Under the pieces are notes generated by a model, which was not told the origin of the DNA, did no database searches, and saw only the letters and a program-made list of their open reading frames with translations. A program made the position numbers and the translations under genes. From NCBI GenBank assembly GCA_003342895.1, contig PTFA01000279.1:574805-638804 (forward strand): DNA of 64,000 nucleotides. Reading direction: 5' to 3'. How positions within the stretch are numbered: the stretch's first letter is position 1; each line of letters starts with the position of its first letter. Positions 11,986 to 23,008 of this stretch are shown here, piece by piece. The DNA is from Casuarius casuarius (lineage: Eukaryota > Chordata > Aves > Casuariiformes > Casuariidae).

Positions 11986-12040
11986 CACAGCCATGAAGCA
12001 GAGATGCAAAGGAAATACAGATGGAAGAAAAACAATTCAT
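11986..12040 (-). CDS. CST7: CST7 (cystatin F), exon 1 with start codon and signal peptide
   Basis: The ATG at 12038-12040 has G at -3 and is preceded in frame by TGA (Leu-TGA-Lys-Val), so it is the natural start. It encodes MNCFSSICISFASLLHGC plus one base, ending at a strong donor G|GTAAGA. That base joins CT of exon 2 to make Ala19. The hydrophobic stretch ICISFASLL followed by HGCA fits a signal peptide cleaved after Ala19. The assembled protein is 140 residues, against 145 in human. An out-of-frame upstream ATG (about 14 bases above) overlaps the start and could lower translation. Confidence 0.85.
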
Positions 12041-12563
12041 GACCTTTCAAGTTCATGAGCATTTCTCTCCACACAGCACTTAGTGTTCTTAGCTGTGTAG
12101 CTAACTGTCTTCCCTCCCTGCTCGTCTTTTAAATAATTTGAAAGATGCCTGAAGCTAATAGTTGATGCAGATATTTCTTCCCCTTTACACTCCCCTATAA
12201 CCTCCCCCCCACCCCACACACTTTTGTAATAGAAACAAGAGGAAGAAATCCTCAACCTGTGCAAGCTGTCACATAACCACTGCTTATGCCAGGACTTACC
12301 AGCTCAGGAGATGGCCCTTGGAGTTCACTGTGTATGCTGTAAATGCATGTGTGCATCTGCACACACACTTGCATACAGAGTTTGTACTAATTTACTGTGA
12401 AAGTCAAGCTCTTTATCACCTCCAGCTCTTTTTTACACCCAAATCTCTCACTAATAACCAACAGCAGAACGTAACCTGTGTCTTTAAGCCAGTTTCCACT
12501 GAGAAAAATAATTAGCTCATCTTGCTCCATAGTAGAAGAGAGTCTTCTCAGTGACCCAGAGTC
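12041..12563. other. CST7 upstream region
   Basis: This is the 5' flank of the cystatin gene on the - strand. It contains a pyrimidine-rich run at 12200-12225. I see no convincing TATA box or CpG island and no other gene. Confidence 0.35.
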
Positions 12564-12750
12564 TATTTAAAAAAAAAAAAAAAAAGACCCAGAGCATGCC
12601 TGCCACCATGAACATGGGTTAAAAAAATTCAGCTTTCAGGTTGGTTATGTACATCCNTATTTAAAAAAAAAAAAAAAAAGACCCAGAGCATGCCTGCCAC
12701 CATGAACATGGGTTAAAAAAATTCAGCTTTCAGGTTGGTTATGTACATCC
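12564..12750. repeat. Perfect 93-bp tandem duplication with 17-A tract
   Basis: Two copies (12564-12656 and 12658-12750) start TATTT, then 17 A, then GACCCAGAGCATGCC and end TATGTACATCC. They are identical across 93 bp, including the length of the A tract, with period 94. The single base between them is an 'n'. This may be a very recent tandem duplication or an assembly artefact. Confidence 0.95.
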
Positions 12751-15700
12751 TAGTTTACATCATCGTGTCCTCCTGTGCAGATTGTATTGGCTACATTCCA
12801 TTGTAATACTGCTTGATGATTACAGCGCTTGACATGCAAAAGAGAGACTGAGCTCCCCTTTCCTCTTAAACTGAAGGATGTCTAAAGGCACATCCCTTCT
12901 TCCTGGCCAATACTCCAGCTACCCTGAGTGGCCAAACTCCTCAACTTAATGAAGCCCATGTTTTCATGCAGTTGGTATCTGAGAGACACAGGCCATATGT
13001 CTCAGAGTAGATGTTCTGCAAGTGGCATGGGGTGACAAACTTTCCTGTCTCGCACCTCTGTTCTTGAATGGGACCCNTGGTAGGTCCTGAGACTATTCTC
13101 TAGAGGATATTCCTCCCCCACTGCAGCAAAAGTGAGATTAAAGAGTCACAGAGACTTGTAGAGCCTAGTACTGAAGGTCTTCCTCGGACAGCGCGTCTAA
13201 TCCAGCACCTACCTCATGGGATAAGACTTTCCAAAGTATGTTTGTCCATTTGTACTAAGTAAGGACTCCACCTAGAGGTTAAAGTTGTGAGACCCACAAG
13301 AAATTACAGAGCAGACTGTATGGAGCTTGCCTGAGGTCACAGAGGAAGTTTGGGACAGAGCAGGGCCTTAGTTTGGGCCTTGTTTGCAAGACCAGCTCTC
13401 GTCTTCCTTGGGGACTGTGACTGTTCAATGACCACTTACACTCTGAGGATGTGTGAAGAAGGGAGTTGTGTTCTTGTTGTACTCTTAAAATTTTTTTTCC
13501 AATTCAACTTTTTGATTCAATATTTGACTTACAGAAAATTCAAGAGTACAACTTTCAAATTGAACTGTTGAAAAACAGTAGTTATGTGCAAGGTCACAAA
13601 ACTGGTTTATTTCAGTATCAGTAGAGAGCTGGAGGCCCCCTGCCCTGCCATGTGTCTGCAGAATAAACTAATCCTTTGTGCACATTGGCAAATTTGGAAG
13701 TGTTTTGTCAAAATAATTTGTTCTGTGAGTGGAAAAGTGTTAGCTCTGTGATCTCTGTATAATTAATGGACCCATTGGGGAGGTACATATGTGGCTCAGC
13801 CTATCATTTCGATATTGGAAGATCAAAAGTTGCCTCAAAGTGTTCAAAAGCGTGCAACAGATCTGAGTGTGCCTTAAACCACATATTCCTTCCTGGTGGT
13901 TAGGGATGCCCAGCATTGTGATGATGAGTACACAGAGACCGGTAGCATATATCAAAGAATAGTTTCAAGTGGTACCTTATAAGTATACTAGTATAATCGA
14001 TCATATTACAGCTGTAATTAAATGAAGCTTTTACTCTTTTTTTTTTTTTTTAATACACTGTCTTGTAGGAGTATTCCTTGAAAAAAACCTCGTTAGTTCA
14101 GTTGGAGCTGACAGGAACACCGTGCTCTTCCCTACACCAGCAATACCAATCCAATAGCTCATGGGAACCTACTCTTTCCTGAACCCTCTCTGCTCAGCCC
14201 AGCAGTTGCAAGAGTCTGCTGGGCTGAGAGTAGCTCACTGGCTTGGACTCTCTTGGCTGTTGGTCAGAGCCCTGCTTGAATCTTTGCTCCTGTGCCTGCT
14301 GGAAAGTCAAATGTGATAGTGTTCGGGCTGTTGAAAGCAGATATTGTAGTAGGCAGACATAGCCCCAGTCTTAGCACAAGACCCCTCTGTGGCTTAATAG
14401 CCCTCAACACCTCTTGAGTCATGGTGATGTCCCTATGAAGCATAGGATGGCAGGGTGAGGCTAGCTGAAGTTACACTGGATGTATGGCAAGAAGCCAATG
14501 AAATGTACTGGATGAATAGTTGAAATTACATGAATGAGTGTTTAAAGCAGGAGTCGGTGTCCAAAGTGCCCTTGTTACTATGACTCCAGTGCCTGGTAGA
14601 TCCAGCAGTGTCACACATGTGGCAAGACAGAGAGAGCCTCTGGAAGACAGAAGTCCATCACTTAACATGTTTTCAAAGCAATGTTTGGAGATGGTAGGTA
14701 TACAATTCAGCAAGCTGGACAGGTAGCAGGATTGTATATTCAGGCCATGTGTTGTTGACAGGTTGTAGGCTGGTATGTGCTTTAGTTGAGTACTCCAGCT
14801 TTCACTAAGGGGTACCAGGCATTGCACCTGCTTCACCCATTGCATCTTGGTTTTGAGTATTGCTTATACCTGAGCAAAGTGGTCATAAAATCTACTGAGC
14901 CCTTGAGGGAGAACTTTACCCCCCTGTTTTCCACTGGTGATGCAAATTCCTCAAGGCTAGTGTTTTTTTTTTTTTTCTTTTTTTCCTCCTTGATGCACTT
15001 TGATTCTGGTTCAAGGTGGTCACCACGTGGTGCACACACTGGTCTGAAACAATGTCATGTTAACTGTTTGGATTACTTTGCCCTGCTGTACTTCCAAAGC
15101 CCAGAAGTGCTCTCGTGTGAAGCACCTGTAGTTATGATTTTCCTCCCTGTTCCTGCAGCATGAGAGNGCCATCCTATGGATGCTCTGACTAGATGTTGGC
15201 TCCCTGCTGTCCCAACCTGTAGGGAAGCAAATAGGGATATTTGCTCAACAGGCTTCTTTCTTCTTTTGTGGGGTGCTTTCAAAACCTCCTCTCTGTTAGT
15301 ACTAAGAGCAAGGCTAGGTTTTATCTTTACAGTTAAGAAGCAGCACAGTTCTGGCATGCCTCTGCAACCCCCAAAGGAAACCGCGGCCAAAACAGAAAGC
15401 TATTGGCTAATCAAAGAACATCCTGGAGTGCGTTAGAACTTTCTGTGCATGGGAGCTAAAGTAAAACTAAAACCTTCAGAAAGAAAACTGTCTGAAGGCA
15501 CCATTCTAACGATTTAAGACCAGCTGCAATCAAGAGAGTTTCCTTGCTCAGCAAAGTAAGAGATGATATGGAGTAATGTTTCATTAAAGTCAGCTAATCG
15601 GCACTGAAGTGCCCATCTGTACTTAGCAGTCAAATTGTTACACACAGTCTTTGGATTTAATAATCAAGGTCATGCAGAGTTTAAACACTGACAAATAAAT

Positions 15701-18700
15701 TAAATTGTAAGTTTACTTTAAAATCCTTAGATGTCTCTAGATAACAGGATTTGTTACAGAGGGAGAAAATCTTTTAAGCAGTTGAAGTTTCAGCTGCAAT
15801 TTGAACTCTGCAGGGCTGAACCAGCATAGGCATGGGTCAGAAGAGAGTTATTTACCAATGCGTGAAAGAGCTTCACTCTCAGGACCTGAAGTGCAAGGAA
15901 AACAGAAGTTATTTTCCCTTCTTACCATCTGAAGTGTTGGTGAAGCCCCAGAGTGCAAAACAGCAAAGTGTGGCAAAGCTGCAGGCAAAGTTCGCTGCCA
16001 TCTCCACCACTCCAGAAGAGAGGAGCCTTTGAGACAGAGAAGTGCCTGCCCTGCTTCCTGCAGATGAAGATGTGCCTCTTTGAAATGTTCTTATTGGCTG
16101 GGGAGAGAAGAAAGGGAGGGTGGGGGGAAACCAGCCTCCCCCACTGTGGTCACAGTTCTGACAGACTTTGTCTCCTGCTGATGACTACGAACCTCTAAAC
16201 CTTGCCACAAAACTGTTGCTTGGAAATCATGGTTCCTGTTCTGCAGCTGAGAGGGACCTTTTCTTCATGATCCTNGGGGGTTGTGGAGAAATATGGGTGG
16301 ATGTGTTTGACGTGACACCCTTCCCTTGTTCTGGGAAGTGCGGTGAGGGCGAGGAGAGTTACAGTTATGTGCTTCAAAGTTCACAGGGAAATTTCCTGAA
16401 GAAATGGGCTGTGAACCCAGGGTAGATGTAGCTCCTGACTTGTGGGTAGGTGTCTATGCAGGGTGTGTGGGCAAGCCCAACAGCAAAGATGAGATTGTGG
16501 GGTAGGAGTGAGGGGGAACATCGACTGGGAGCAGAGGGAGGCAAGAAAGTGCCAGATGTACTCCTGTGAGGGGCTCCATCAAGTAAGGAGAAAAAGCATT
16601 TTGGCCTCAGTGGCTGGGAAAAAGACTATTTACAAAAGATATTTTGAAGGCAGGAATAGGCTATGTTATGCTCAAAGGAGGTAACATTTTCTGCAGATGT
16701 GGAAGAGACAGAGAGCAAGGGAAAGGGGTAGTTTGACACTCTGTGGTATGTAGAGCTCTACANCTCTAGAGTGGCTCTCTCAAAGATCAATGTTTGATTT
16801 CCAGAGAGATGGTCTCCAAACAGCATTGGCCCATGCTGGGGAGCTTGCAAGTCTGGGAAAAAGGCTTGGTTGCCAGGCCTTGCAGTTTTCATCATGCAGC
16901 TGAAATCATTAGCTGTCAGATTTAGGAGACTGGGAACTGAACTGAGACCTCACTGAAGGGTGTGGGGAACCTCAGTCTGTATGTGTGTGTGTATTTGTTT
17001 CAGGTGAGTTGGAAGGTGGCCTTTCACTTGTCCCAGCAAATGAGCTGTGCTCCCATCTGAGAAAAGGCATCTTATTGCCTGAAGGAAAGTCCTAATCCAG
17101 GCCAGTGTGGGTGATGCAGAAGCAGCTAGAGATCATCTTAGTGTTTCCTATAGGAAGAGATTAGGTCAATCCCCTGTTGAAGTATCTGACTAAAAATGAA
17201 TGGGCAAGCNTGGTGAGTCATGCTTATCATCAGACCTACTTGTACAGAGCTTCTGAATTGGGTGCCAAAGTCCATGGAAAATGGTGAGACAGAATGAGAG
17301 GGGTTTTCCTTTATTTTGAATCTCTTTTTGTCCCACGACCTGTGGTTGTACATTATGATCCAGCATGCTAATTCTCCACTAATTCTTGCACTGTGTGCAA
17401 TAGAGTTGCCATGTCAGTCTACCTACACCAGAAGTCCTGAAAGATGAGTCTGGGGGACAGGCAAAGGATCAGAGTAAAGGATACACTTAGGCTGAAAGCT
17501 AAAGTTTTATAGCAAGACTGACTCCAGTCCGGGCTGGAGAGTAGTAACAGTAACTGGGCCTGCCTGCNATAGCAGCCTCACTGGATGGCACTAATACACA
17601 TCCTGCTTCAGGTGCAGGCAAGCAATCAGTTCGGGAAAGATAGTGTTTGCCTTTCCAAAGCACAGTGTTTCTTCTGGGTCTAGCAGTTCCTGCAAAGTGC
17701 TGGATGAACACCATGAGGATTTGCCTTTTGCCTTCTGATTGGGTTCAAGTCAGTTCTGGCAGCAAAATTACTCTGTAGGGAGTAAACAAGATGGAGGTAT
17801 GTGAGTAAAGTCTATTCCCTCTGTATCTCCACTGCTTCCTAATGACTCCTGAGACTTTTTTTAACCTGATTTTGGGAAGGCAGGGTGAGATGTCCAGGAA
17901 ACATCTCCAGACTGCACACTGCAATAAGATACCAGGTATGTTATATTAATTCTCTTAATGAAAGTATTTTTCAGGTACTAAGTGAGTAGTCATTCCATCA
18001 CAAGAAAAGAAGTGATTTCCCTGGGCCCCAAATCCCATCCAGCCTTCATTCCTCTGGCTCCAGACCACTATGTTTGCTGATGTTGTTGTCTAAGAAAGTA
18101 GGAGCTGAGTCTGGAACCTTTTTGACACCTGTGATGTCTGAGAACTCCTTCTCCAGTGGGTTATCTGGTGTCTAGCAAAGGCTGAGCTTACCTACTGGCC
18201 TATCCTTNAACTGGGGCACAGGTGAAGACTCTCTCCTCTACATGGCTGAATTGCGTATCTTCAAGACCTCCCTTTATCTTCAAAACCAGTTCTCCACAGT
18301 TCCTGTCTCACAGAGAGACCCTGGGGGAGTGTCTTTATAAGCCTGTGGTGGAATCCTTCTGTGATGTGCTAAAGAGAGGGCCTTGGGGCCTTGCTCATGG
18401 GATTGCAAGACATCTCCTGTGTGTGGCTGCACTGGTGTAAGATCCCCTTTGCCACCCTGATGTGTGACACAGTAGGAACTGGTTCAGGCTACCTGCAAAG
18501 ACCTCACTTTGCTTTGTGTTGAGGTTGTGGTCCTTTGATTTGAATCAGTGTGAGGGGCCCAGGGATGGTCCTGCTCAGGGATGGGGTGGCTTTTCTAGAG
18601 CATAAATTCTTTCTTTGCTTAAAACAAGTGCTTTGGGATGCCGTCAGGAGCCCATTGACCAGGTTTGGTGTGGGTGCGAGTGGAGGTGATGACTAAGGAA

Positions 18701-19463
18701 GGCAGAGAGGGTGGAGAGATATGCAGAGCCAGGTGGGAGGGCTGTGGGTGCCAGATCTGCAAGGCCACTTTTGTTTAGCTGTTGGCACTAGAGGGCACCA
18801 GAATGTAATTTACTGTGCCAGAGCCCAAACTCATCTGGTCCTGACACATGCAGTGTGTCCTGGGCAGCTGTTGCTGCATTACCTCTGACCTCAGTGCTGA
18901 GGAGATTGGGCTGCTCTTGTTCGGAGTCTCTTCCTCGGCACAGAGGTTGAAGTNGACCACAAATCTCATGCAGAGCAGAGCTGTTCCTCCTGCAGCAAAG
19001 ACAGACTCCAGGGGCAGTGGCCTTCTGTTTCAACCTCGTCCAAAACTAGCAACCCCTTGGTCTTCAGCCCTTGGGCTCTCTTCTTGCTAGAAGATTGCCC
19101 ATGGCTTTGACGGACCAGCTTTTGGGTGTCTAATGGTTAGTGCCCTGTGGCAGAAGGCAGCGTGCTGGGGCACCTCTGCTGATGGTCTGATGCAAACCCC
19201 ACTTGTGCTCCCTTCTGCTGTCCTGCTGCAGCGGCATCTCTGCTGCAGTAACTAACTTTGTCTTGGGAAGCTCGGGACCTGCTCTTTCCTTAAGAGCACT
19301 CTTTCACTGTTAGCAGGGTTTATGAAGCCAGTCAGACTCTTAAAGGAAGCAACATGTGTCTGCAGAGAGATTTTTCCTGCCTTCTGTCCTCTTCCTTTCT
19401 TTCCATAAAAAAATACTCATTTACAGTGCTTCCAAATCAACCTTTCCTTTCCCTAAGGACCCT
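12751..19463. other. Intergenic DNA right of CST7
   Basis: No supported gene. T-runs occur near 14037-14052 and 14961-14980. Short open frames on both strands have neither paired splice sites nor recognisable motifs. SYNDIG1, the next gene in human, is not detected. Confidence 0.4.
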
Positions 19464-19873
19464 TTTATTACTCAGCTGATCAAGTTTCTCCAGTTCTCCT
19501 AGGAAGTAACAGACTTCTCATTAATAAGCAGTAGTTTTAAATTGGTAAGTACTATTATGCAAAAAAACCCCTGAGAAAAACCCAGACACCCCCCCCCAAC
19601 TCCTCAGGTAACCAACAAATGAGAGCAAACTCCTCCTCTAAGCTCACAATATATAAATGCTAGTTATTTTTCTTTGATAGGGCAATTTTTGTGCAATGGA
19701 GAGGGAAGTAGAATGTGACTGGAGAATGGCCCATAAACTACCCTGGGCTGACCTTGGAGGATCTAGCTCTTGAAAAATGTCCAAATTCAGTTGGGAATTA
19801 GGTGTCTCAGCTTGCTTTTTGCCTAAGAGCACTCCATTCTTAGGTAAAGTAAGTACATGGGAATGGTGTCTTG
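19464..19873 (-). other. Possible 3' UTR of the unnamed - strand gene
   Basis: An AATAAA on the - strand at 19464-19469 lies about 0.4 kb downstream of the stop of the two-exon gene described below. It is a plausible end of that transcript, judged from the hexamer only. Confidence 0.3.
19777..19848 (+). CDS. Putative start exon, unnamed protein
   Basis: An ATG with A at -3 opens 24 codons (MSKFSWELG to STPFLGK) and runs to a near-perfect donor AAA|GTAAGTAC in phase 0. The putative exon at 21208 also begins in phase 0. Against it: the sequence is short, lies inside the likely 3' UTR of the - strand gene, and shows no known motif. Confidence 0.25.
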
Positions 19874-20196
19874 CTATCTCCAACTTTGCATTGTCTCTTC
19901 CCAGGCAGGTGCCATCTCTTGGGACACAGAAGGCCACTGCTCTGTGCCCCAGAGCTTTCTCCAGGAGGAGTGCAGCAATGTGGTGTCTGCTCTGACATCC
20001 ATCCCAGGAAAATGAGGCAGATCCTCTTTTTGTTTCAACTCCCTTGGTGTCACTGATGTGAATTTGGCTTGCTTTCCCTGGAATGTGGATCCAAATCTCT
20101 CCTCCAGGTCAGCAGAGGGCATGTGGTGCAGTCTCTGTGGTGGTTTCCGCTCTCTAAATTTCCCATAACGTGGTTGTTTCTGTGTGAGCAGGAATC
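19874..20196 (-). CDS. Unnamed gene (- strand), last exon
   Basis: After the acceptor CTCCCTGTTCAG an open frame of 107 codons runs to TAG at 19874-19876. It reads FLLTQKQPRYGKFRERKPP, then MPSADLEERFGSTFQGKQA, KFTSVTPRELKQKEDLPHF and so on: basic, Pro/Gln-rich, with no signal peptide or membrane segment. The first two bases complete a Gly codon with the donor at 25218. The style (short, basic, Pro and aromatic punctuated) resembles ciliary or sperm microtubule-associated small proteins, but that is only an impression. I do not recognise the protein. No internal splice donor is visible. Confidence 0.5.
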
Positions 20197-21207
20197 CTGA
20201 ACAGGGAGAGAATGAGAGTAAGTGAGCAGAGGAAGGCTAGCTGATTATCCCAGGGTAAACAGAGCATCTGCTTTAAACNAACAGCTAGTTCTGACCCTGT
20301 TTAAATCAAACCCATGACCCTTGTGCGTTAAGATGGGTTAAACAGATCTTAAAAGACTTGCACTCCTGAAGAATACTCTTGTTTGTTTTGGTGTGAAGAG
20401 GAGTTGTTTAATGCAAGTTGTGGGAGACCGAGTCTGCTCTCTTTTCTGCAAGTTTGAGAAGCCTGTTCGTTCTCTCACTGTTGGTCTGGGTTATTAGAGG
20501 CTTAGAAACTGTGCAGCCATTGGAATTTTTTAATTAAATAACACCTTCCACTTTTATTATCCATGCCAACTCAATCAAAGATGCAATTATCTTTTCCTTT
20601 TCTGTTGAAGAAGCAAAACCACAGTACAAGAAGTTTCATTTTCATGACATTTGGTGCACACAGTACATTTTTCAGCATCACTTCTGGTTTCCTCCATTCA
20701 AGCCAGACCTTTGGCTGCACAACACAGCCTGATGGTAGCCTCCACAGCTTATTGGAATAACACCAGCAGGGGCTGCATGTGGTCACTCCTGAGTTACACT
20801 TCTGTAAATGCAATCAACATCTGGCCCTGCACCCACATTTTTTTCATTTGCAGTTCTGATTCTCTCTTTGCACTTCATGGATCAGTGGGGGACTGTAAGA
20901 AAAAATATCTCATTAACTTTTGCAGGTCTTTGGAGAATGACTGGAGATAGAATGTGCTTGAATTGTGCTTTCAGAAGTTTTAATTAAGACACATTTACTA
21001 GTGTCAATAGTTGTTTTCTTTTTCCTTTAATCTTCCTTACATTTTCCGGGCCTTTATCTAATCTCCAAGGCAGCTAGTTTAGTTTAGTTTGCTTTAATGA
21101 AGGATCTGAGCAGGAGGATGCTTTTTTGGCTCTCAGCAGGAACATAGAAATCACCACATTTCACTTTTTGGGAGACTAGTTCATGAGAAAATGTTTTACT
21201 TTGGCAG

Positions 21208-21362
21208 AGTGCCAACAACAGACTTCAGGCCTTAGAGAAGAATGAGATGGGCATGATGTCTTCTTCCACACCAGAGACCTACACTTTGGTGCAGATGCTG
21301 AAATATGTCGTGCTACAGAGAAAGGACAGCCCAAAGAATAAGGACCAGAATGAAGAATTCAG
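21208..21362 (+). CDS. Putative internal exon, unnamed protein
   Basis: A 155-nt stretch between the acceptor ACTTTGGCAG and the donor CAG|GTCAGG is open in one + frame only: SANNRLQALEKNEMGMM, SSSTPETYTLVQMLKYVVL, QRKDSPKNKDQNEEF. The composition (charged, Leu-spaced helix) is protein-like. It ends in phase 2. It may belong to an upstream part of the + strand gene starting at 22743 or to a separate small gene with the exons at 19777 and 21580. Confidence 0.45.
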
Positions 21363-21579
21363 GTCAGGACCCAACTGCTCCTCTTCCTTCCTGTAGCAGG
21401 AACATCCTGCCAACCCACCTTTCCTAAGTGGAAAATCGTGCAGCTCATGTAGCACGAGCTTTTAAGTACAGAGCCACATGAGCAAGCTAGAGGACAGATA
21501 GCCCATCAGAGCAGCTCCTTTGTGTCTTCTGGCAGATGCTCTGCACCTCACCAACACGCTGCCTGTGTCTCCATTGCAG

Positions 21580-21643
21580 AAGTAGCTCTGATTTTTGCAA
21601 AGGGAGCAAGACTCATGTGATTGCATCTGTTTTTCTCCAATTG
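21580..21643 (+). CDS. Putative exon following 21208-21362
   Basis: A strong acceptor (TGTCTCCATTGCAG) is followed by one base that completes Arg from the exon at 21362. The frame then reads SSSDFCKGSKTHVIASVFLQL to a donor TTG|GTAACT in phase 0. If the donor is not used, the frame stays open to a TAG at 21722-21724, making this a terminal exon. No known motif. Confidence 0.3.
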
Positions 21644-22742
21644 GTAACTTTTGAACTGGCTTTCAACCAAACACAAAAGCAGGCTGGAAGTCTTGAGGAT
21701 AATTTGGTTGCCATGTATTTCTAGAGAAGCAGTGATCTGCTGAAGGAAGAGACCCAAATGAATGCCTGAGCTGAAGGGAAGGGGAGCACAGCTCTGCAAT
21801 TATCCAGTCTATCTGCCAATGGCAATGTTAGCCAGTATACAGAGACTCCCTACAAATTGCACTGTGAGGTGTTTATAAGGAATCAGTGCATGTAAAGGCC
21901 TCTCCATATTTTACCTTGGGGCTGCATGTTTACTCGTTTTGAGATGAGTATGCCTCTCCCTCCCTCCCTCACCATCTAAAGATTTCAAGTACTAGACCTT
22001 GAATGCAAGCCTGCTGCTCCATGCAAACAGTACAGTAAGAAAGGAAAAATGTGTTTCACCAGTTCTAGATGCTCTATTGCTGTTTCCACTGCAACATCCT
22101 GGTTTGCTACTTGAATTTTAAATCAGCTAGCATCTGATTGCCTCAATAAGAACAAGCACTCCATTTTTAACAGGAATGTGATAGACAGATGCCCAGAGCA
22201 AAGATCCCTGTAGCCCTAAACCTCTCTGAGAGCAGCCCAGAGGGGAGAATTACTGTTTACCTCTAAGCCACCATGAAAATATTTCAAACGCAGTTAAGCA
22301 CCTTGTTCTCAATCCTATTTGGGGAACTGAGTTTCGCTGGGAGTTGGTGGGCTACTGATCAGGCTGGTGACCAGACAGCCTGTGATGGGGTCTGTCTGAA
22401 GGGGCCCCATCTAGATACAAAGATCTTTTTGTTATCACATTAGAAAGTGCCTGGGCAGTGCCGTAGGCTCGGTCAGATACTCAGTACTGCTAATTGCTTG
22501 TGTTTCAGTAGCACTAGTCCCTGCCATGGGCTAGAGTTTTTTGTGTAAAAGGTTCATGGAAGACATTCAATGGCCTTGCAAACTCTTCCTGTTAATCAGA
22601 CACCATCTACTGCAGCTGGCAATTAGAAGTAGTTAGCAAGTCTCTGTTTTGCTAGTGTGAACACTCGCAGCTGCTTGTTACAGCTGCTTTTTCTCCCTTT
22701 GCCACCACCCTGGAGGAAGTAGGCTGCTGTTTCTTGGAGAAG

Positions 22743-22794
22743 ATGGAAGGAGTTGTCCCTGGGGAGGGTGACGAGGGAGGTGCTGTGACGATAG
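22743..22794 (+). CDS. Unnamed + strand gene, exon with likely start codon
   Basis: The ATG sits in an excellent context (GAGAAGATGG) and encodes MEGVVPGEGDEGGAVTI plus one base, ending at the donor ATAG|GTGAGC. That base and the first two of the exon at 22962 form an Asp codon. The frame is open upstream of the ATG, so an internal exon starting at 22716 (acceptor after a pyrimidine-rich tract, CTGGAG) is an alternative. It would join in phase to the putative exon at 21580. The model continues through 22962, 29902, 31820, 38488, 43559, 48374 and 58981, giving about 230 residues. Confidence 0.45.
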
Positions 22795-22961
22795 GTGAGC
22801 TCCGCAGGCATAGGTCATGCTGGAAAAAGGGGGAGACGTGGTGTGCTTGGATTCTGCACCTAGGTGCTTCTGCATGGGAACACACATGAGCACAAAGGCA
22901 GAGCGATCGTGTCCTGACACCAAAGGAAACACAATGTACAAGCACTGCTTCCTTTTCCCAG

Positions 22962-23008
22962 ACAGGGAACGCACACACAGGTGGCTTAGGGACACTTACC
23001 AAAAGCTG
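22962..23008 (+). CDS. Unnamed + strand gene, exon 2
   Basis: A 47-nt exon lies between the textbook acceptor CTTCCTTTTCCCAG and donor CTG|GTAAGTAG. It encodes RERTHRWLRDTYQKL after the shared Asp codon and ends in phase 0. The strongly charged amphipathic sequence suggests a helix that continues into the next exon (KAQVLMRNFWELNKL). Confidence 0.5.
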
